Source: an uncultured Collinsella sp. (GTDB lineage Bacteria > Actinomycetota > Coriobacteriia > Coriobacteriales > Coriobacteriaceae). From it: a stretch of 9,345 nt of DNA. The stretch lies in the NCBI GenBank assembly GCA_900553345.1, contig USDE01000040.1, positions 1-9,345 on the forward strand, in the 5' to 3' direction. Position numbers and translations under genes: made by a program. Below are positions 6,241 to 9,345 of the stretch, piece by piece. Within the stretch, counting starts at the first letter, position 1, and each line of letters starts with the position of its first letter. The notes under the pieces are model-generated. The model ran no database searches. It saw only the letters and a program-made list of their open reading frames with translations, and was not told the origin of the DNA.

Positions 6241-9057
6241 TTATGCCTCACCTCCTTTGGAGTGCTTGCCGAACGGGGCGGTATCTCCATCATTTATGGC
6301 TGTGTTGTCGCTGCCCTGAGATTTATGGTGCGAGCCGATATGCGGCAAGCGGCCCGTGGACTGATCGCCGCCCTTGGCACCACGCTCGCTGGCGTTGAGG
6401 CCAAACATGTGGCGGGCGGCAGGAATGGCGGCCGTGTGTTCGCGCATCTCGCGACGCAGGTCCTCATCCGAAAGCGCCGAGATGCGCATCTGGGTATTGA
6501 GGCTCGCTCGGATATATTCGATATTGATAAGCCAGCCGCAGATGGCAATAACCGAGATGATCCAAATGACAAGCAGGATGATCTTGCCGTTATTGTCGAT
6601 ATCGAGAACCGTCGACAGGACAAAGAGCAGGACCTGAACGCCCACCACGGCGGCAAAACCGCCCTTGATGTAGTACGGGTAGCGATGTTCAAAGGCGACC
6701 GCATGATCGAGCAGTTCGCGACGGTACGAATCGGAATCGAGCATGACGCGCATGGCCGTGCGCAGCGAGTAGCGCTGGCGCGGCAGGTCGTTGGACTCGC
6801 AAATCATCATACCGGTCGTGGAGAGCTGTTTATCAAAGAGCAGGTTAAGGTTGAGCAGCAGCGGACGCAGCTGCAGGCCGATAAAGAGCGCCACGATCAA
6901 GAACACGCCCAGAATGCACAGGTTAAACAGGTAGTTGAACGAATACATGCCGCCGACCGTCTCGCGCAGCAGATTGATGCCGTAGGTAAAGGGCAGCAGC
7001 GGGTGCAGCCACTGGAAGAAGCCGGGCATCATCTCGATGGGGTACATGCCCGACGAACCCGGGATCTGCACGATGACGAGAATGACGCCGATAGCCTTGC
7101 CGATATGCTTAAACGTGGTGGACAGCGCATAGATGATATTGACGTAGGTGAACGAAATGGCGATGCCGCCCAGCACGAACAGCAGCGGGCTGACGCACTG
7201 CACGCCAATCACCAGATCGCCTACCGTAACGATGATGGCCTGCAACGCGCCCAGGATCACCATGAGCAACCAGCGGCCAAAGTAGCCTTGGCGCGCCGTA
7301 AAGCTGCCGATGCCTTCGCGGTCGACCTCGAGCTTGTAGATGGCGATAAGCACGTAGCCGCCCACCCACAGCGCCAGATTGGTATAGAACGGGGCAATGC
7401 CCGAACCAAAGCTCTTGACCGGGTAAATTGACTTTGAGGTCAGCTCGACCGGAGATGCCATGAAGTCTGCAACATCATCGACGTCGACGCCCATCAGATC
7501 GGCCAGCTCGCCCATGGACTCGGAGGTCTGCAGCGCCGCGATGTCATTGGCGGCGGTTGCAAGCTTGTCCTGGACCTTGGCAAGCGAGGAATCGGTCTGG
7601 GACAGCGTGGTCTTGGCCTGGCCGAGCGTAGCGCTAAGCTGCGCCAACGTGCCGCGCGCATTTGCAAGTGTAGGTGTCATACCCGAGACGATACCGGTCA
7701 GGTCGCCCGAAACGGCAGCAAAAGAGTCGAGCGCGCTCGAGGCCTTCGGCAGCGCGTTTTGGCCCAAGTCCGTCTGGGCTTGGCCAAGGTTGGTCGCACC
7801 GGTATGAATTGCGTTATTGATAGCGTCACTGGCACCCGAAACAGCCGCTGCGTCATTCGCCATGGCGCACGACTGCGCGGACAGACCGTCCTTGATGCTC
7901 TGAAGCTTTTCATTCTGCTCTCGAAGCAAATCGATGGTCGATACAATGCGCGCGTCAATTTCCTCGGAACCTGTCGACGTGTCATTGGCGAGAATCTCCA
8001 AGTGCCCGATAACGGCCTTATTGTGGTCGATCGTCGCTTGAAGAGACTCGAGCGAGTTGTCGATACGGGTGGTCGTAGATGTAACCGCGCCCGTCAGCTT
8101 GCCGATGGCAGCGTTCGCAGAGGCCGACGTCTTGGTGAGCGCAAGGCTGCCTTCCGAGAGCGCCTTGGAGAGCGAGGTGATGGAGTTGCCCGCCGTGGTG
8201 CGAGCTTCGCTCAGCAGGTCGTTGCCCTGGGAGATCGCCTGCGTCAGCGACGGTGCCTGGCCTTGCAAGCCGGCAAGTGCCGCATCAGCCGAGGCGATAG
8301 CGCCACTCGTCTTATCGATGGCGGCATTCATATCGCCAATCGAATCGCGCACCTCGCCCAAGGTGTCGGACGCCTCGGACACCGAACTTGCCAGCGAGTC
8401 CTGAGTCTGGGTTGCCTTGTCCTTTAAATCGACACCGGCATCCTTGGCGATACCGGCAACAGTCTTGCCTACCGTAGAGACAAATTCCGAGTTGATCTGC
8501 TCCTCGATGGTGTTTGCACCGGTATCGGTAACCTTGGGCGCAATGGCGCTCTTCTTCTCATTGACGTAGTACGTGAGCTTGGGCTGATGGTAGTTGCCGT
8601 CGAGCATCGAAACCAGGTTATCCGAGAAGTTCTTGGGAATCACGATAGCGGCATAGTACTCGCCGCTCTCGACGCCCTCCTTGGCATCGGCCGTCGAGTC
8701 GACGAACGTCCAGCCCAACTGATGATTCTCCTTGAGCTGGTCGACCACTTTGTCGCCAGCGTTGAGCTCACCCACCAAGTCGTTTTGGGTGCCTCGATCG
8801 TTGTTGGCGATAGCAATCTTGATGCCTTGGGTGTTTCCATACGGATCCCAGTTTGCCACGATGTTATACCAGGCATACAGCGAGGGAATAACGCACACGC
8901 CTAGGGTAACCACCAGGGCGACGGGGTTCACAAGCAGTCGCTTAATGTCGCGCTTAAATATCGCAAAGGACACCTTTGCATTGGATAGTTTGCTGCCGAG
9001 ACTCACGCTTGGACCATCCATCCTGTCGTTAAATCGAATCGTACTATCGACAACCAT
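6241..9057 (-). CDS. YhgE/Pip-family membrane protein with extra C-terminal two-helix domain
   Basis: The larger paralogue has 938 residues. A cytoplasmic N-terminus containing FKRDIKR is followed by a membrane helix (about 43-63), YAWYNIVANWDPYGNT (61-76) and GEYYAAIVIPKNFS (132-145). A long low-charge Ala/Ser/Thr/Asn/Gln-rich stalk (about 190-515) leads into the ABC-2-like domain, with YPVKSFGSGIAPFYTNLALW (545-564), PGSSGMYPIEM (666-676) and PLLPFTYGIN (686-695). Unlike its neighbour, it continues for about 200 residues: a basic linker, two more predicted helices (about 797-818 and 825-846), then a hydrophilic tail rich in Gly, Ser and His. The start is uncertain. The ATG at 9057 lacks a clear Shine-Dalgarno, and Met13 at 9021 is an alternative with AGG directly before it. 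It is the first gene of a two-gene operon. Confidence 0.88.
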   Translation of the reverse strand: MVVDSTIRFNDRMDGPSVSLGSKLSNAKVSFAIFKRDIKRLLVNPVALVVTLGVCVIPSLYAWYNIVANWDPYGNTQGIKIAIANNDRGTQNDLVGELNAGDKVVDQLKENHQLGWTFVDSTADAKEGVESGEYYAAIVIPKNFSDNLVSMLDGNYHQPKLTYYVNEKKSAIAPKVTDTGANTIEEQINSEFVSTVGKTVAGIAKDAGVDLKDKATQTQDSLASSVSEASDTLGEVRDSIGDMNAAIDKTSGAIASADAALAGLQGQAPSLTQAISQGNDLLSEARTTAGNSITSLSKALSEGSLALTKTSASANAAIGKLTGAVTSTTTRIDNSLESLQATIDHNKAVIGHLEILANDTSTGSEEIDARIVSTIDLLREQNEKLQSIKDGLSAQSCAMANDAAAVSGASDAINNAIHTGATNLGQAQTDLGQNALPKASSALDSFAAVSGDLTGIVSGMTPTLANARGTLAQLSATLGQAKTTLSQTDSSLAKVQDKLATAANDIAALQTSESMGELADLMGVDVDDVADFMASPVELTSKSIYPVKSFGSGIAPFYTNLALWVGGYVLIAIYKLEVDREGIGSFTARQGYFGRWLLMVILGALQAIIVTVGDLVIGVQCVSPLLFVLGGIAISFTYVNIIYALSTTFKHIGKAIGVILVIVQIPGSSGMYPIEMMPGFFQWLHPLLPFTYGINLLRETVGGMYSFNYLFNLCILGVFLIVALFIGLQLRPLLLNLNLLFDKQLSTTGMMICESNDLPRQRYSLRTAMRVMLDSDSYRRELLDHAVAFEHRYPYYIKGGFAAVVGVQVLLFVLSTVLDIDNNGKIILLVIWIISVIAICGWLINIEYIRASLNTQMRISALSDEDLRREMREHTAAIPAARHMFGLNASERGAKGGDQSTGRLPHIGSHHKSQGSDNTAINDGDTAPFGKHSKGGEA
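6247..6258 (-). promoter_or_regulatory. Very strong ribosome binding site of the shorter YhgE/Pip gene
   Basis: AAAGGAGGTGAG on the minus strand is almost fully complementary to the 16S 3' end. It lies inside the last codons of the upstream gene. Six bases separate it from the ATG at 6240, or ten if counted from GGAGG. The upstream TAA touches this ATG, so terminating ribosomes could reinitiate and also new ones load, which would favour at least equal output of the second protein. Confidence 0.85.
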
Positions 9058-9206
9058 TGTAGTAGGCGCTTTAACGTCTCAAAGCACAATGGTGTTGAGT
9101 TTTGCGGGTAGCAATATACTACGAAGATGAGTTAACGTACAGATGTACAGTATCCTAAATTTCAGCAGGTCACAAAACCACAACCCGCACAAATTAGCAA
9201 TTCAAA
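9058..9206 (-). promoter_or_regulatory. Upstream region and candidate promoter of the YhgE/Pip operon
   Basis: On the minus strand TATATT (9118-9113) matches five of six bases of the -10 consensus. TGTACG (9141-9136), 17 bases upstream, is a weak -35 candidate. The implied leader is about 48 nt to the ATG at 9057. The -35 box overlaps GTAC-AGAT-GTAC (9137-9148), a short symmetric element that could be an operator, and the palindrome GTTAAC lies next to it at 9131-9136. No open reading frame here is convincing. The promoter is tentative. Confidence 0.35.
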
Positions 9207-9262
9207 TAGTCATCGGGGACGTTCTTAAACGACTAGTCAAACAAGAACGTCCCCAATGACTA
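9207..9262 (-). repeat. 56-nt co-centred palindrome (REP/MITE-like candidate)
   Basis: Arms 9207-9226 and 9243-9262 pair over 20 positions with one mismatch (C9214/A9255). The 16-nt middle contains GACTAGTC (9231-9238), a perfect palindrome sharing the same centre, so the whole element is one imperfect palindrome interrupted only at 9227-9230 and 9239-9242. The arms contain GGGGACGTTCTT and its complement. TAGTCA occurs both at the stem foot (9207-9212) and in the core (9234-9239). No U-run follows on either strand, so it is not a normal terminator. Its similarity to dispersed Collinsella intergenic hairpins is a recollection, not a search result. Confidence 0.7.
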
Positions 9263-9345
9263 CTTAGGACCACGGCAACGTCGATGTTTTGGCAATGCCA
9301 GCGAGCGGGCGCCAGAGCGAACAAATTGGCATGAAAAGAGGACGG
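9263..9345. other. Unassigned intergenic segment truncated by the window edge
   Basis: No supported gene is visible. The segment holds the short palindrome TGGCAATGCCA (9290-9300), and TTGGCA occurs at 9289-9294 and again at 9325-9330. Short open readings exist on both strands but lack ribosome binding sites or recognisable protein content. It could belong to the 3' end or leader of a neighbour outside the window. Confidence 0.25.

Noticed and set aside
6202..7431. 409-codon plus-strand open frame opposite the larger YhgE/Pip gene
   Set aside because: Composition is dominated by Arg, His, Gln, Asp and Gly with no recognisable fold. It is antisense to a gene with clear family motifs and is typical of antisense frames in GC-rich DNA.
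4051..9057. Type VII secretion locus
   Set aside because: The proteins are only distantly EsaA-like, and no WXG100 substrate, FtsK/SpoIIIE-type ATPase, EssA or EssB gene is visible in the window.
9207..9262. Palindrome as an intrinsic terminator of a gene right of the window
   Set aside because: No T-run follows the stem on either strand; the nearest is a weak TTTGAATT on the minus strand.
9263..9345. Possible gene end or short peptide at the right edge
   Set aside because: Short frames exist on both strands but none has a ribosome binding site or recognisable protein content, and the longest runs through the palindrome.

Overview
The window looks like chromosomal DNA of a moderately GC-rich Gram-positive of the Actinomycetota, most likely a Coriobacteriia member such as Collinsella. 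This rests on the GC-leaning codon use, strong GGAGG-type ribosome binding sites, tandem YhgE/Pip-family membrane proteins, and a GGGGACGTTCTT hairpin of a kind I associate with intergenic regions of that genus. The genus is an inference; no marker gene is present.

All five genes lie on the minus strand, so transcription runs from right to left. There appear to be three transcription units. (1) Two YhgE/Pip-family membrane proteins of 938 and 729 residues (9057-4051) abut with no intergenic base, and an intrinsic terminator follows at 3918-3954. (2) A single EamA/DMT-type permease (3850-2867) has its own Shine-Dalgarno and an intrinsic terminator at 2830-2854. (3) An M20-family metallo-amidohydrolase (2751-1450) is translationally coupled to a 12-helix MFS transporter (1446-142). 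This last unit looks like an uptake-and-hydrolysis pair for an N-acylated or conjugated amino acid or small peptide. A long hairpin (49-100) follows the MFS gene.

The YhgE/Pip pair is the most distinctive part. Each protein has one N-terminal transmembrane helix, a very long extracellular helical stalk, and a C-terminal ABC-2-like membrane domain. The two stalks differ strongly in composition. The upstream protein also has a C-terminal extension with two more predicted membrane helices and a hydrophilic tail. No ATPase, WXG100 protein or regulator gene is visible beside them.

The non-coding flanks carry the other notable structure. Upstream of the first gene is a 56-nt co-centred palindrome (9207-9262). 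Its A/C mismatches all become G.U pairs when read as minus-strand RNA, and the hairpin at 49-100 shows the same bias. I see no tRNA, rRNA, CRISPR array, transposase gene or phage gene in the window.
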